Notes under the pieces: generated by a model
Database searches by the model: none
Told to the model about the DNA's origin: nothing
The model's input: only the letters and a program-made list of their open reading frames with translations
In this document: positions 8,698-16,505 of the stretch, in pieces
Layout: each line of letters begins with the position of its first letter
Position numbering within the stretch: position 1 is the stretch's first letter
Source of the DNA: Pseudomonadota bacterium
GTDB lineage: Bacteria; Pseudomonadota; Gammaproteobacteria; Burkholderiales; Rhodocyclaceae
NCBI GenBank assembly: GCA_018261895.1
Contig: JAGTRT010000014.1
Coordinates: 1 to 56,904 of the forward strand
Direction of reading: 5' to 3'
Length of the DNA stretch: 56,904 nucleotides
Position numbers and translations under genes: made by a program

Positions 8698-8730
8698 TTT
8701 GATTTTGGCGATTATTTCCGGTTGACCGTG
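8695..8730 (+). repeat. 36-bp dispersed motif, copy 3
   Basis: The perfect 13-bp core reads CCGGTTGACCGTG on +. It fills the 38-bp gap between the sugar dehydrogenase start and the SPFH gene stop, and its A/T end supplies the ATG of the dehydrogenase on the minus strand. Confidence 0.85.
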
Positions 8731-8735
8731 GAAGC

Positions 8736-9605
8736 TCAGCCGGCGATCTTGCCGCGACCAAACAGGCCCTTGACCGCTTCCTGCAGATCGGCCGGCAGCA
8801 CGATGACCTTGGCGTTGTCCTTCTCGCCCATGCGTTCGAGCGCGGCGATGTATTTTTCGCCCAGCATGTAGGACATCGGGCCGGTCTTGTCGCCGATGGC
8901 GGCCGTGATGCGGCGGATCGCCTCGGCCGACGCTTCGGCCAGCATGACCTGGGCGTTGGCGTCGCGCTTGGCTGATTCGAGGCGCGCTTCCGCTTCGAGA
9001 ATGGCCGACTGCTTTGCCCCTTCCGAGCGGGTGACGACGGCCTTGCGCTCACGCTCGGCGGCGGCCTGCATTTCCATGGCCTTCTGCATCGATTGCGAGG
9101 GCTTGATGTCCTGGATTTCGACCGACTTGACGGTCAGGCCCCAGTCGACGGCCTCGTCGGCAATGCTTTCGCGCAGGCGGGCCTTGATCTTGTCGCGTGA
9201 CGACAGCGCCTCGTCGAGTTCCATTTCGCCGACGATGGAACGCAGCGTGGTCATGATCAGGTTGCGGATCGCTTCGGAAAAATCGGTCACGCCATAAACG
9301 GCCTTGACCGGATCGGTCACCTTGATGAAAGCGATGGCGTTGGTCAGGATCACCGCATTGTCGCGGGTGATGACCTCCTGCTCCTGGACGTCGAGGATGA
9401 TGTCCTTGGTCACCAGCTGGTAGGCCACCTTGTCGAGGTAAGGAATGACGATGTTGAGACCCGGCTTGAGCGTGCCGTGGTATTTGCCGAGCCGCTCGAC
9501 AATCCACTCTTCGCCCTGCGGCACGATGCGCACGCCCTTGGCGATGGTGACGACGACAAAGACCAGTATGGCCAGCGTGACGACGAATCCTGCGTTCATT
9601 TCCAT
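8736..9605 (-). CDS. SPFH/Band 7 domain protein (QmcA/paraslipin-like)
   Basis: This 289-residue membrane-anchored stomatin-type protein is of the slipin/paraslipin subgroup and scaffolds membrane microdomains or protease complexes. It has an N-terminal hydrophobic anchor (GFVVTLAILVFVVVTIAKG), then the Band 7 domain beginning VRIVPQGEEWIVERLGKYHG, and a coiled-coil region rich in Ala/Glu/Arg (AAAERERKAVVTRSEGAKQS). ATG at 9605 and ATG at 9599 are both possible starts. It lies 12 bp after the NfeD-like gene, which is the standard partner in this two-gene operon. Confidence 0.93.
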   Translation of the reverse strand: MEMNAGFVVTLAILVFVVVTIAKGVRIVPQGEEWIVERLGKYHGTLKPGLNIVIPYLDKVAYQLVTKDIILDVQEQEVITRDNAVILTNAIAFIKVTDPVKAVYGVTDFSEAIRNLIMTTLRSIVGEMELDEALSSRDKIKARLRESIADEAVDWGLTVKSVEIQDIKPSQSMQKAMEMQAAAERERKAVVTRSEGAKQSAILEAEARLESAKRDANAQVMLAEASAEAIRRITAAIGDKTGPMSYMLGEKYIAALERMGEKDNAKVIVLPADLQEAVKGLFGRGKIAG

Positions 9606-9617
9606 TTTTCTGCCTCT

Positions 9618-10058
9618 TTAAGCCTTGTCTACCTTGAGAAAACTGCCTTCCACCGAGACGACCCTGACCCGTTCGCCAGCCGCGATGGCGGTGTCGGCGA
9701 CGCAAGCCCATTCTTCGGAGCCGAGCAGCGGCCCCTGAAAGCGCACCTTGCCGCGCGCGAAGGGGGCGACGGCGCTAACGAGCAGACCAACCTCGCCGAT
9801 TGCCTCACCATCGGCTGTACCGGCGCGAGTCTTGACAAAGCTCTGCTTGAAAACGCGGAACCAGAGGAAGACCATGGCCAGCGAAGCCAGCGTCCATGTC
9901 GCCAGTTGCGCCGTCAGCGAAAGATCGAAAGCCAGCGCCAGCAGGCCGACGAGCAGCGCGCCGAGGCCGAACCAGACGATGAAAAACGAGGGAATGACCA
10001 GCTCGGCGAGAACCAGCGCAATGCCGCCGACGACCCAGTGCCACCATTCGAGATGCAT
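9618..10058 (-). CDS. NfeD-like membrane protein
   Basis: This 146-residue short NfeD protein has two or three N-terminal membrane segments (HWVVGGIALVLAELVIPS, FIVWFGLGALLVGLLALA, LATWTLASLAMVFLWFRVF) followed by a small soluble OB-fold domain ending GERVRVVSVEGSFLKVDKA. Short NfeD proteins are encoded with SPFH proteins and are thought to bind them at the membrane. It is upstream of, and co-transcribed with, the Band 7 gene. The ATG at 10058 is preceded by a good AGGAGA site. Confidence 0.9.
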   Translation of the reverse strand: MHLEWWHWVVGGIALVLAELVIPSFFIVWFGLGALLVGLLALAFDLSLTAQLATWTLASLAMVFLWFRVFKQSFVKTRAGTADGEAIGEVGLLVSAVAPFARGKVRFQGPLLGSEEWACVADTAIAAGERVRVVSVEGSFLKVDKA

Positions 10059-10112
10059 GTTTATCTCCTTTGCCCGGCGAGTATTTCGGGTTTGCCGGAC
10101 AGGGTCAAGGCG

Positions 10113-10148
10113 GATTTCAATTTTGGCCCTTTTTTCCGGTTGACCGTG
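10113..10148 (+). repeat. 36-bp dispersed motif, copy 4
   Basis: A perfect core, tract AAAAAA, spacer GGGCC and second tract AAAATTGAAAT (antisense reading). It lies upstream of the NfeD gene and 22 bp from a REP-like palindrome. Confidence 0.88.
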
Positions 10149-10170
10149 GAAGCGGCCAAAAAACCGGGTT

Positions 10171-10254
10171 TGTCACTCCCGCGTAGGCGGGAGTCCAGGT
10201 TTGGAACTGGATTCCCGGCTTTGCACTTCCTTCGGGCGCCTACGCGGGAATGAC
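10171..10254 (+). repeat. REP-like inverted repeat (GTCACTCCCGCG type)
   Basis: TGTCACTCCCGCGTAGGCGG is followed about 50 bp later by an inverted partner (CGCCTACGCGGGAATGAC) and an internal TCCAGG/CTGGAT pair, giving a large hairpin. This is the common proteobacterial intergenic ATTCCCGCG..GCGGGAAT palindrome. It lies in the spacer between the divergent nfeD-like and AEC transporter genes. A second copy is at 33111-33178. Confidence 0.75.
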
Positions 10255-10297
10255 CGGTAGTTCGCACAATCGCTTGGCGGTTTAATAGAATGCGCCG

Positions 10298-11200
10298 ATG
10301 AACACAGCGTTGCTGCTCCTCCCCGATTTCGCCCTGATCCTGCTCGGCGCTGCCATCCGCCGCTGGATGCACCTGGGCGATCATTTCTGGAGCGGCGTCG
10401 AGAAGCTGGTCTATTTCATCCTGTTCCCGGCCCTGCTCATCAACGCCATCATCAAGACCAAGCTCGATATCGGCTCGGCGCTTCCTCTTCTGGCCACGGC
10501 CTTCGCCGCGATGTTTGCCGGCATGCTCCTGGGCCTGATACCCAAGCTGTTCAGCCGCCTGCCGGCGCTGACCTACGCGTCGATGTTCCAGTGCGCCTAC
10601 CGTTTCAACTCCTACATCGCGCTGGCCGTGGCCGGCATGCTTTTCGGCGCGCCGGGCATCGCGACGATGGGGCTGATCGTCGGCGCCGCCGTGCCCTTTG
10701 CCAATCTGGTGTCGGTCTGGATGCTGGCGCGGCATGGTGAGTCCGGCCTGTGGCGCGAAGTGGCGCGCAATCCGCTGATCTGGGGCACGCTGGCCGGCTT
10801 TCTGCTCAATCTTGCCGGCTTCGTGCCGCCGGCACCGCTGCAGTCCTTCCTCGGGCGGCTGGCCGATGCGTCCATCGCCCTCGGCCTGATCACCGTCGGT
10901 GCGGCCTTGCGTCTGGAAAGTGTGCCGGGCGTGCGCGGTTTCGCGGTCTGGCTTCTGGTCGTCAAGCTGCTGGCCTTGCCGCTGACGGCGCTCGGCGTCG
11001 GCGCCTGGCTCGGGCTCAGCGGCCTGAATTATCAGATCGTGGTGTTGTTTGCCGCCCTGCCGACGGCGTCGTCGGCCTACATTCTGGCCATGCGCATGGG
11101 CGGCGATGGGCGCAGCGTCGCCTGGCTGGTTTCCGCGACGACGCTTGGTTCGATGCTCACGCTGCCGCTGTGGGCAGCGTGGCTGGCTACTTCTTCGTAG
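10298..11200 (+). CDS. AEC family transporter (auxin efflux carrier type permease)
   Basis: This 300-residue integral membrane protein has about ten hydrophobic segments, typical of AEC permeases that export organic acids or other small solutes. The characteristic N-terminal pattern is present (a first helix ending LLGAAIRRWM, then EKLVYFILFPALLINAI). So is the C-terminal ALPTASSAYILAMRMGGD, which matches the conserved family motif P-(T/S)-A. The substrate is not predictable. Its last 14 bases overlap the 3' end of the convergent PhaM-like gene. Confidence 0.88.
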   Translation: MNTALLLLPDFALILLGAAIRRWMHLGDHFWSGVEKLVYFILFPALLINAIIKTKLDIGSALPLLATAFAAMFAGMLLGLIPKLFSRLPALTYASMFQCAYRFNSYIALAVAGMLFGAPGIATMGLIVGAAVPFANLVSVWMLARHGESGLWREVARNPLIWGTLAGFLLNLAGFVPPAPLQSFLGRLADASIALGLITVGAALRLESVPGVRGFAVWLLVVKLLALPLTALGVGAWLGLSGLNYQIVVLFAALPTASSAYILAMRMGGDGRSVAWLVSATTLGSMLTLPLWAAWLATSS

Positions 11201-11684
11201 TCGGGCGCTTGGCCTTGGGCTTGGCGGCTGCTTCCGCTGCGGCAGCCTGAGCGGCGGCCTCGGCGTTCTGCTGCATGTGCTCGCGCATCTGCTGCATCAT
11301 CTGCCACGGCCACATGGCGGCATCCGACAGCGAGCCATTTTCCGGGTGGATGGTGTTCTGGAAGAAGTTTTCCGGTGGCGGAGGCGCTGCAGGCTGTTCC
11401 GGGGCTGCCTCGGGCGTCATCGACTTGGCGGCATCCGAGGCCATCTTGCCCATGGTTTGCACGGCGCTGACCGTGGTCCGTTGCATCTCGAGGCCCTGGA
11501 TGGTCATCTGCAGCATGGACAGATTCATGCGCAGCCAGCCTTCGACGGCCTTCATGTCCTTGATGCGCTTGTCGAGTTCCTCAACATCGAAGGTGGGGGC
11601 GACCATGCCGGGGAGCGAGAAGCCCATGTTGCCCCACATGTTGCGCATGAAATTGAGCGGGTCGTGAACCTGGTTGTCCGACAT
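11187..11684 (-). CDS. phaM: PhaM-like polyhydroxyalkanoate granule regulatory protein
   Basis: This 165-residue protein begins with the family-typical NFMRNMWGNMG and has an amphipathic helical middle (LDKRIKDMKAVEGWLRMNLS, LQMTIQGLEMQRTTV). It ends with an Ala-rich stretch and a lysine tail (AAKPKAKRPTTKK) resembling the AKP/PAKK DNA-binding tail of Ralstonia PhaM. PhaM links PHA granules to the nucleoid and activates PHA synthase. The length is shorter than the Ralstonia protein but usual for relatives in this group. No PHA synthase is in the window. AAGGAGA upstream supports the start. Confidence 0.78.
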   Translation of the reverse strand: MSDNQVHDPLNFMRNMWGNMGFSLPGMVAPTFDVEELDKRIKDMKAVEGWLRMNLSMLQMTIQGLEMQRTTVSAVQTMGKMASDAAKSMTPEAAPEQPAAPPPPENFFQNTIHPENGSLSDAAMWPWQMMQQMREHMQQNAEAAAQAAAAEAAAKPKAKRPTTKK

Positions 11685-11894
11685 GTTTGTCTCCTTCGCG
11701 TTGTATCACTCCATCTTAAACCACTTGCGGCACTTCGCCGCATGGCCGGCGAGCTGAATTTCCCGCTGCCAAGCGTGTTTGATGCGTTTGGCATGGCTGA
11801 CCATTGGTCGGATGGGGCGCCCACTGGTCAATATGGGCATGCTTGATTCTATGCAAAATGATAAATTAGCACCCTGATGAATAAGGGGAGAGCT

Positions 11895-12557
11895 ATGCTG
11901 AATCTCTTGGTGGTGGAAGATCACGCGCTGGTTCGCGAAGGCCTGGTCCGTTTGCTTGGGCAGGTGGAACCGGGGGCGAAGGTTTTCGAGAGCGCGGATT
12001 TCGAATCGGCGCTCAATCTGCTCGATAACGAAGGTGAATTCGACCTCGTGCTGCTCGATCTGGCGCTGCCCGGGATCGACGGGTTTGCCGGGCTCGACAT
12101 CCTGCGCCGGCGCTATCCGGCCATGCCGGTCGCCGTAGTGTCGGCCTTCGACGATGTGCCGACCATTACGCGCGTCATGAATCTTGGCGCCTCGGGCTTC
12201 ATTCCCAAGGCGTATTCCGGTGAGGCGCTCCTTTCGGCCGTGCGCGAAATCCTGGCCGGCAATCTGTTCCGCCCGGCCGGGAATTCGGTCTCGCAGATCG
12301 ACGACATGACGCCGGTGCCGCCCGCCAAGACCGGGGTGCGTCCCGATGAGGTGGGGCTGACCGACCGTCAGGGCCAGGTGCTCGCGCTCATGGTGCGCGG
12401 CATGTCGAATCGCGATATTGCCGATCAACTCGGGCTCTCCGAAGGCACGGTCAAGATTCACGCAACGGCGGTGTTCAAGGCGCTCGGCGTCAATAGCCGC
12501 ACCCAGGCGCTGGTTGCCGTGGCGCGCTACGGCATCGATTTCGAGAGCGTCTTCTGA
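11895..12557 (+). CDS. NarL/FixJ-type response regulator
   Basis: This 220-residue DNA-binding response regulator has a receiver domain (acidic pocket E8-D9, phospho-acceptor D55 in LLDLALPG, lysine in FIPKAYSG) and a LuxR-type HTH (LTDRQGQVLALMVRGMSNRD, then LSEGTVKIHATAVFKALGV). The start at 11895 is chosen because AGGGGAG lies 6-7 bp upstream; an in-frame ATG at 11877 is the alternative. Its 3' end overlaps by 31 bp the 3' end of the convergent sensor kinase gene, its probable partner. Confidence 0.92.
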   Translation: MLNLLVVEDHALVREGLVRLLGQVEPGAKVFESADFESALNLLDNEGEFDLVLLDLALPGIDGFAGLDILRRRYPAMPVAVVSAFDDVPTITRVMNLGASGFIPKAYSGEALLSAVREILAGNLFRPAGNSVSQIDDMTPVPPAKTGVRPDEVGLTDRQGQVLALMVRGMSNRDIADQLGLSEGTVKIHATAVFKALGVNSRTQALVAVARYGIDFESVF

Positions 12558-14620
12558 AGCTGGTTCAATAGCGCCCGGAGCTTGGCCGGGCGAACCGGCA
12601 CGGGAAGGGCATGCGCATCGGGCGGAATCGACTGCCCGGCCGATGCGACGAGTACGATCAGCGGCGTGCCCGGCATTTGCTCGACACTGACTGCGCCCGC
12701 CTGATCAGCATCGGCGATGAGCACCGCGTTGTCCGGTGCGCGCTTTTCGCTGCCGGGGACGCCGGTGGTGACAGCAAATCCCCAGTTTCTGAGCAGGGTG
12801 ATGCAGGCCTGCATTTCGTCCGAAGTACCGAAACAATGGACCTTGTCGGCCGCTTGCGCCGGTACTTCCTGGCCGGGTGCCATCGTCTGCGGCGGGCTGC
12901 CGGCGACGAGCAGCGAGAAGGTCGTGCCTTCGCCCAGCCTGGAACGCAGCGACAACTGGATGTCGAGGGCACGCGCCAGGCGGTCGACGATGGACAGCCC
13001 CAGCCCCAGCCCCTTGTTGTGCTCGCGGGCGGTATTCCCGACCTGATAGAACTCGGCGAAGATCGCCGCCTGATGTTCCTTGGCGATGCCGATGCCGCTG
13101 TCCCGCACTTCGATCAGCACCTCGTCGCCACGCTTTCTTGCCGCGACCAGCACGCGGCCTCCGGCCGGGGTGTAACGCAGGGCGTTGGAGACCAGATTGG
13201 CGATCATGCGGTCGAGCAGCGTGGGATCGGTATCGACCCACAGATTGGTCTTGCGGAAGCGCAGCTTGATGTTGCGGTCGGTGGCCGCCCGCCGGACGGA
13301 ATTGGCCAGTCGCTCGAACTCGGGCTGCAGCGGGAATGGGTGCGGGGCGGGCTTGATCCCGGCGACATCGAGGCGGGATATGTCGAGCAGCGAGTCGAGC
13401 AGTTCGCTCAGCATGGCCGTCGACACGGAAATCTGCTCGGCGAGGCGGGGCAGTTCGCTGTGTTCTCCCTTGCGCACCTGCCGCTGCAGGTCTGCCGAAA
13501 ACAGGGACAGGGCGTGCATGGGTTGCCGGAGGTCATGGCTGGCGGCCGCAAGGAAGCGGCTCTTGGCCGTGTTGGCGCGCTCGGCGGCGTCCTTTTGCCC
13601 GGCCAGTTCGAGCGTGGCCTCGCGGACGCGCCCTTCGAGGTTGTCGTGGCTGGCGGCCAGCTCGTCGGTCATGATCGACATTTCGCGGACCTGGCGGCGG
13701 ACGAGCATGGCGCCGACGAAGAGCACGATGCTGACCAGCAGGCCGAGCGTCGAGAGTTCGATGAGCCGGGTCCGCCAGGCCGCGAGCAGCGTGTTTTCCG
13801 GGATGACCGTGAGAATGCGCAGTTCGGGGAAGCCCGGCACTTCGGACACTGAAACGAGCAGGCCATTGACCTTGCCCAGGCCGGTTTTGGGCACCTGGTC
13901 GCCGAGCTTCCCTTCGAACAGGGCAGTGCCGGCTTTGGCGCCAAGTACGGTCGATTGGCGGCTGGAGTCGCTGGGGCGGCAGGAAGCGATGATTTCTTCG
14001 CGGTTATTGGTCAGCACGGCTTCGAAATCGTCGGACAGGCGGTTCTGCCAGCAAAAGTCCTGCAGGTAGGCCGGTTCGATGGCGGCGAAGACGACGCCTG
14101 CGAAGTCACCGTTGTTGCCCGCCAGGCGACGGCCGAGGGCATAGGTGTAGCGCCCGGAGTTGCGGCCGACGTAAGGCCCGTAGGTGGCGGCCTCGGCGCC
14201 GGCTTCCAGGGCGCTGAAGTACGGGCGATCCTTGACGTTGATATTCGGCGTCGGGAAGTGCGTGGAGATGTAGCGCTGGTTGCCGTTGCGGTCGAAAACG
14301 ATGAGGTCGCGCAATTGCGGCATGGCGCGGGAGTGGCGCTGGGCGATGTATTCCCAGCCGCGCGAGGGCTCCCAGCTTTCCCAGTCGCGATGACTGCCCG
14401 AGAGGTCGGTTGCCGTCTCGCGCAGCAGCACGTCGATGGCCTCGAAGGTCCGTGCCGTGTGCTCGGCCATCATGATGCCGAAGTGCTGCAGGCGACGCTT
14501 GCCGACTTCGAGGTCGTTGTGGCGGACCAGCGTGAGGTCGATGACGAAGACGAAAAGCACGATCAGTGTGCCGGCCATGGAGGCCGTCAGCGCGAGGGTT
14601 TCTGGCTTTTTCGTCCGCAT
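12527..14620 (-). CDS. Cache-domain sensor histidine kinase with degenerate C-terminal receiver
   Basis: This is a 697-residue kinase. A TM helix (ALTASMAGTLIVLFVFVIDL) is followed by a large periplasmic dCache-like sensor (residues about 40-290, with the typical DRPYFSALEAG), a second TM near 295-315, a coiled coil and a HisKA domain with AAASHDLRQPMHAL. The HATPase follows (NLVSNALRYTP, DSGIGIAKEHQ, GLGLGLSIV). The last 120 residues look like a receiver: VLIADAD keeps an Asp, but the conserved Lys before Pro reads VPVRPAKLRALL. It could sense a small organic ligand. It is convergent with the response regulator and they overlap by 31 bp. Confidence 0.9.
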   Translation of the reverse strand: MRTKKPETLALTASMAGTLIVLFVFVIDLTLVRHNDLEVGKRRLQHFGIMMAEHTARTFEAIDVLLRETATDLSGSHRDWESWEPSRGWEYIAQRHSRAMPQLRDLIVFDRNGNQRYISTHFPTPNINVKDRPYFSALEAGAEAATYGPYVGRNSGRYTYALGRRLAGNNGDFAGVVFAAIEPAYLQDFCWQNRLSDDFEAVLTNNREEIIASCRPSDSSRQSTVLGAKAGTALFEGKLGDQVPKTGLGKVNGLLVSVSEVPGFPELRILTVIPENTLLAAWRTRLIELSTLGLLVSIVLFVGAMLVRRQVREMSIMTDELAASHDNLEGRVREATLELAGQKDAAERANTAKSRFLAAASHDLRQPMHALSLFSADLQRQVRKGEHSELPRLAEQISVSTAMLSELLDSLLDISRLDVAGIKPAPHPFPLQPEFERLANSVRRAATDRNIKLRFRKTNLWVDTDPTLLDRMIANLVSNALRYTPAGGRVLVAARKRGDEVLIEVRDSGIGIAKEHQAAIFAEFYQVGNTAREHNKGLGLGLSIVDRLARALDIQLSLRSRLGEGTTFSLLVAGSPPQTMAPGQEVPAQAADKVHCFGTSDEMQACITLLRNWGFAVTTGVPGSEKRAPDNAVLIADADQAGAVSVEQMPGTPLIVLVASAGQSIPPDAHALPVPVRPAKLRALLNQLQKTLSKSMP

Positions 14621-14626
14621 CCCGGG

Positions 14627-15376
14627 TCAGAGCTGATAGCAATAGAGCGGGCGCGGCGGGGTGCACTCGACGTCGATGACGCGGTCGGGCGTCTGGCCCG
14701 GCACCGGGAAACTGTTGCTGATGAACAGGCTGCCCGGCGGCATTTCGGCTTTCACCTTTTCCCAGAGCCTGGCCATCGGCGCCGGTGAGAGGAAGGCGTA
14801 GACGACATCGTAGTCGCCGAGCTTGGCTTGCCAGAGATCGTCCCAACGCCAGCGAATGTTGGGCCGGCCGAGACTGAAAAAGCCGCCGACCAGCCAGGTC
14901 AGCGGAGCGTTCTCGTAGCCGGTGAAATGGCTGTCGGGCAGGGCATCGGCCAGCGGCACGGTAGTGCTGCCGAGGCCGGCGCCGAGGTCGAGAAAACGGG
15001 TCGGGCCGCGTTCGGCCAGCAACTCGGCCAGCGTGGCGACAGTCTGCCTGTTGGACAGGTAAAGCGGCACCTGTCCGGACAGCGCGCCGCGAAAGACCAT
15101 CAGCAGCAACATGGCGGCGAGCAGGAACCAGATCGGATCGATGGCCAGGCGCTGCGTGTACCAGACGAGCGGCATGAAGCCGGCGTGCATGACGCGCCAC
15201 CACCAGGGCTGGCGCGAAAGCGTCGCGAACAGCAGGGCGACACCGCCGATGGCCAGGCTGGTTTCGAGCCACGGCATCGCTTCGGCCTGAAAGCCGTAGT
15301 AGGGCCAGGCGATGGAGAGAACAAGGATGACAGCCGCCCCTTGCAGGGCAAACTGACGTTTCGGCGTTGAAGACAT
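14627..15376 (-). CDS. Membrane-associated class I SAM-dependent methyltransferase-like protein
   Basis: This is a 249-residue protein. The N-terminal 95 residues hold three or four hydrophobic helices (GAAVILVLSIAWPYYGF, LAIGGVALLFATL, FLLAAMLLLMVFRGAL). A Rossmann methyltransferase domain follows with motif I FLDLGAGLGSTTVPLADALP, an acidic ribose-binding position (YENAPL) and the later DYDVVYAFLSP. The substrate is unknown. It is probably co-transcribed with the sensor kinase downstream (6-bp gap), so its product could modulate the signal, but that is only an inference from position. Confidence 0.8.
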   Translation of the reverse strand: MSSTPKRQFALQGAAVILVLSIAWPYYGFQAEAMPWLETSLAIGGVALLFATLSRQPWWWRVMHAGFMPLVWYTQRLAIDPIWFLLAAMLLLMVFRGALSGQVPLYLSNRQTVATLAELLAERGPTRFLDLGAGLGSTTVPLADALPDSHFTGYENAPLTWLVGGFFSLGRPNIRWRWDDLWQAKLGDYDVVYAFLSPAPMARLWEKVKAEMPPGSLFISNSFPVPGQTPDRVIDVECTPPRPLYCYQL

Positions 15377-15514
15377 CCGGCGATTTTATGCCATCAGCGC
15401 GGATCTCGCTTTTTCTCTTGTTCGAATGGCCTTTTTGCCCCGTGCGCTCAGTGAGTGAGGGGAAGGAAACAAGCAGGCTTGGCAGGGATTGGCGGGATAG
15501 CTCCCAAGCGCAAC

Positions 15515-15550
15515 GATTTCAAATTTGGCCGAAATTTCCGGTTGACCGTG
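15515..15550 (+). repeat. 36-bp dispersed motif, copy 5
   Basis: A perfect core with tracts AAATTT and AAATTTGAAAT around a CGGCC spacer (antisense reading). It lies in the gap between the methyltransferase gene and the end of the cassette-like cluster. Confidence 0.88.
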
Positions 15551-15601
15551 AAATTGCTGAAAACCTTGGCTACGGTGCAATACAAATGGTGTGACGTCTG
15601 C

Positions 15602-15647
15602 GCCACGACCAAACGCTTGAGAAGCGCGGTTGGACGGGGCGTTGGGC
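15602..15647 (-). repeat. Degenerate attC-like end of the first cassette (R'' site and stem)
   Basis: On the minus strand GCCCAAC (RYYYAAC consensus) begins 9 bp after the stop of the gene at 15657. It is followed by an imperfect stem with CCAA/TTGG and CGCTT/AAGCG pairs and outer CGCCCCG/CGTGGCG. It matches 6 of 7 bases of the complement of GTTGAGC, the start of the same cassette at 17637. No clear R' partner is seen beyond it. Confidence 0.45.
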
Positions 15648-15656
15648 AATATTGAT

Positions 15657-15953
15657 TCAGTCTTCGTCAGCGTTGTGAAACCGACTCCACCGTTCGCCAA
15701 TCTGAGAACGCTCGGCGCCCATGTCGACAGGAAGATCGGAAATTTCATTTAGCGTTGGATCTCTTGCCAAGAGATGCGCCACATGCGCAAGGCAAAGTTC
15801 GTTATTGGTGGCTTCTTCACTGTCAAAGTCGTGGTTGCTGTCATGGCAATACATTTGCCATTCACCTCCGGCATGGGAGACGAACAGGATGGGAGCATCT
15901 TTTTCCATTACGCAGCGGCAGGTAATAACACCGAGTTCAGGATCAAAGGGCAT
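15657..15953 (-). CDS. Small acidic protein of unknown function in cassette-like cluster
   Basis: This product of about 98 residues contains ITCRCVMEKDAPILFVSHAG, WQMYCHDSNHDF and a tail with LARDPTLNEISDLPVDMGAE. The layout vaguely recalls immunity-type DUF2185 proteins, but I cannot assign it. The start is uncertain: ATG at 15953 (MPFDPELG) is preferred on protein grounds, while a GTG at 16001 would add 16 residues and also lies in frame. The stop is only 9 bp from an attC-like R'' sequence. It is probably carried in the same cassette as the nitroreductase pair. Confidence 0.6.
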   Translation of the reverse strand: MPFDPELGVITCRCVMEKDAPILFVSHAGGEWQMYCHDSNHDFDSEEATNNELCLAHVAHLLARDPTLNEISDLPVDMGAERSQIGERWSRFHNADED

Positions 15954-16010
15954 ATGAGTCAGAGCTGAAAAAAGGTCTCCAAGGGCTGAAATCACTGGCA
16001 CTGCGGCGAT

Positions 16011-16505
16011 TCATCGCGGAGCATCCGGTGGATTTTTGGGGCGGCCGTTTACGTCGGCCGTCGACATGGCTTGCCCGACGACAAGCGGCATCACCGCAAA
16101 TAGCGCGAGCATGGCCAGGTAGACGACGCCGGAAACCGGATCACGGCTGGCTACATACTCGCCAAGCGTCCGATCCTGGATCGCGAGGGCAAGCAGGATT
16201 TCGGCAGCGAGCAGCAGCGCCAGCGCAAGAAATCCGGCTCCCAAGCGGGGCGCAGCGTGGCCGGGCAGGGAGAAGCGCCTGACGATGAAGCGCGCCGACA
16301 CCATTATCACGACAAACATGACCGGCATCTCGGCGAGTTCCGCTACCCGTTCACCGAAGCGGGGCACCAGAAAAAGGACGCGTATCGATCCCAGCACGAA
16401 GCCTGCGCCGAATGCCAGCGCGAAATACGCAAGCCCGGCCTTGATCGTTCGGGCGCAGAGACTGCCAGCCGGTCGTCCATTGGCCGCAGAGCCGGGCGAT
16501 TTCAC
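16011..16505 (-). CDS. Small four-helix integral membrane protein, unknown function
   Basis: This 164-residue protein starts at a GTG that overlaps the stop of the upstream nitroreductase-like gene (GTGA), implying translational coupling. Four membrane helices are visible: AGLAYFALAFGAGFVLGSIR, MPVMFVVIMVSARFIV, GAGFLALALLLAAEILLA and VSGVVYLAMLALFAVMPLVV. The longer open frame upstream overlaps the nitroreductase gene and is not used. Coupling suggests the two proteins work together at the membrane. Confidence 0.72.
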   Translation of the reverse strand: MKSPGSAANGRPAGSLCARTIKAGLAYFALAFGAGFVLGSIRVLFLVPRFGERVAELAEMPVMFVVIMVSARFIVRRFSLPGHAAPRLGAGFLALALLLAAEILLALAIQDRTLGEYVASRDPVSGVVYLAMLALFAVMPLVVGQAMSTADVNGRPKNPPDAPR

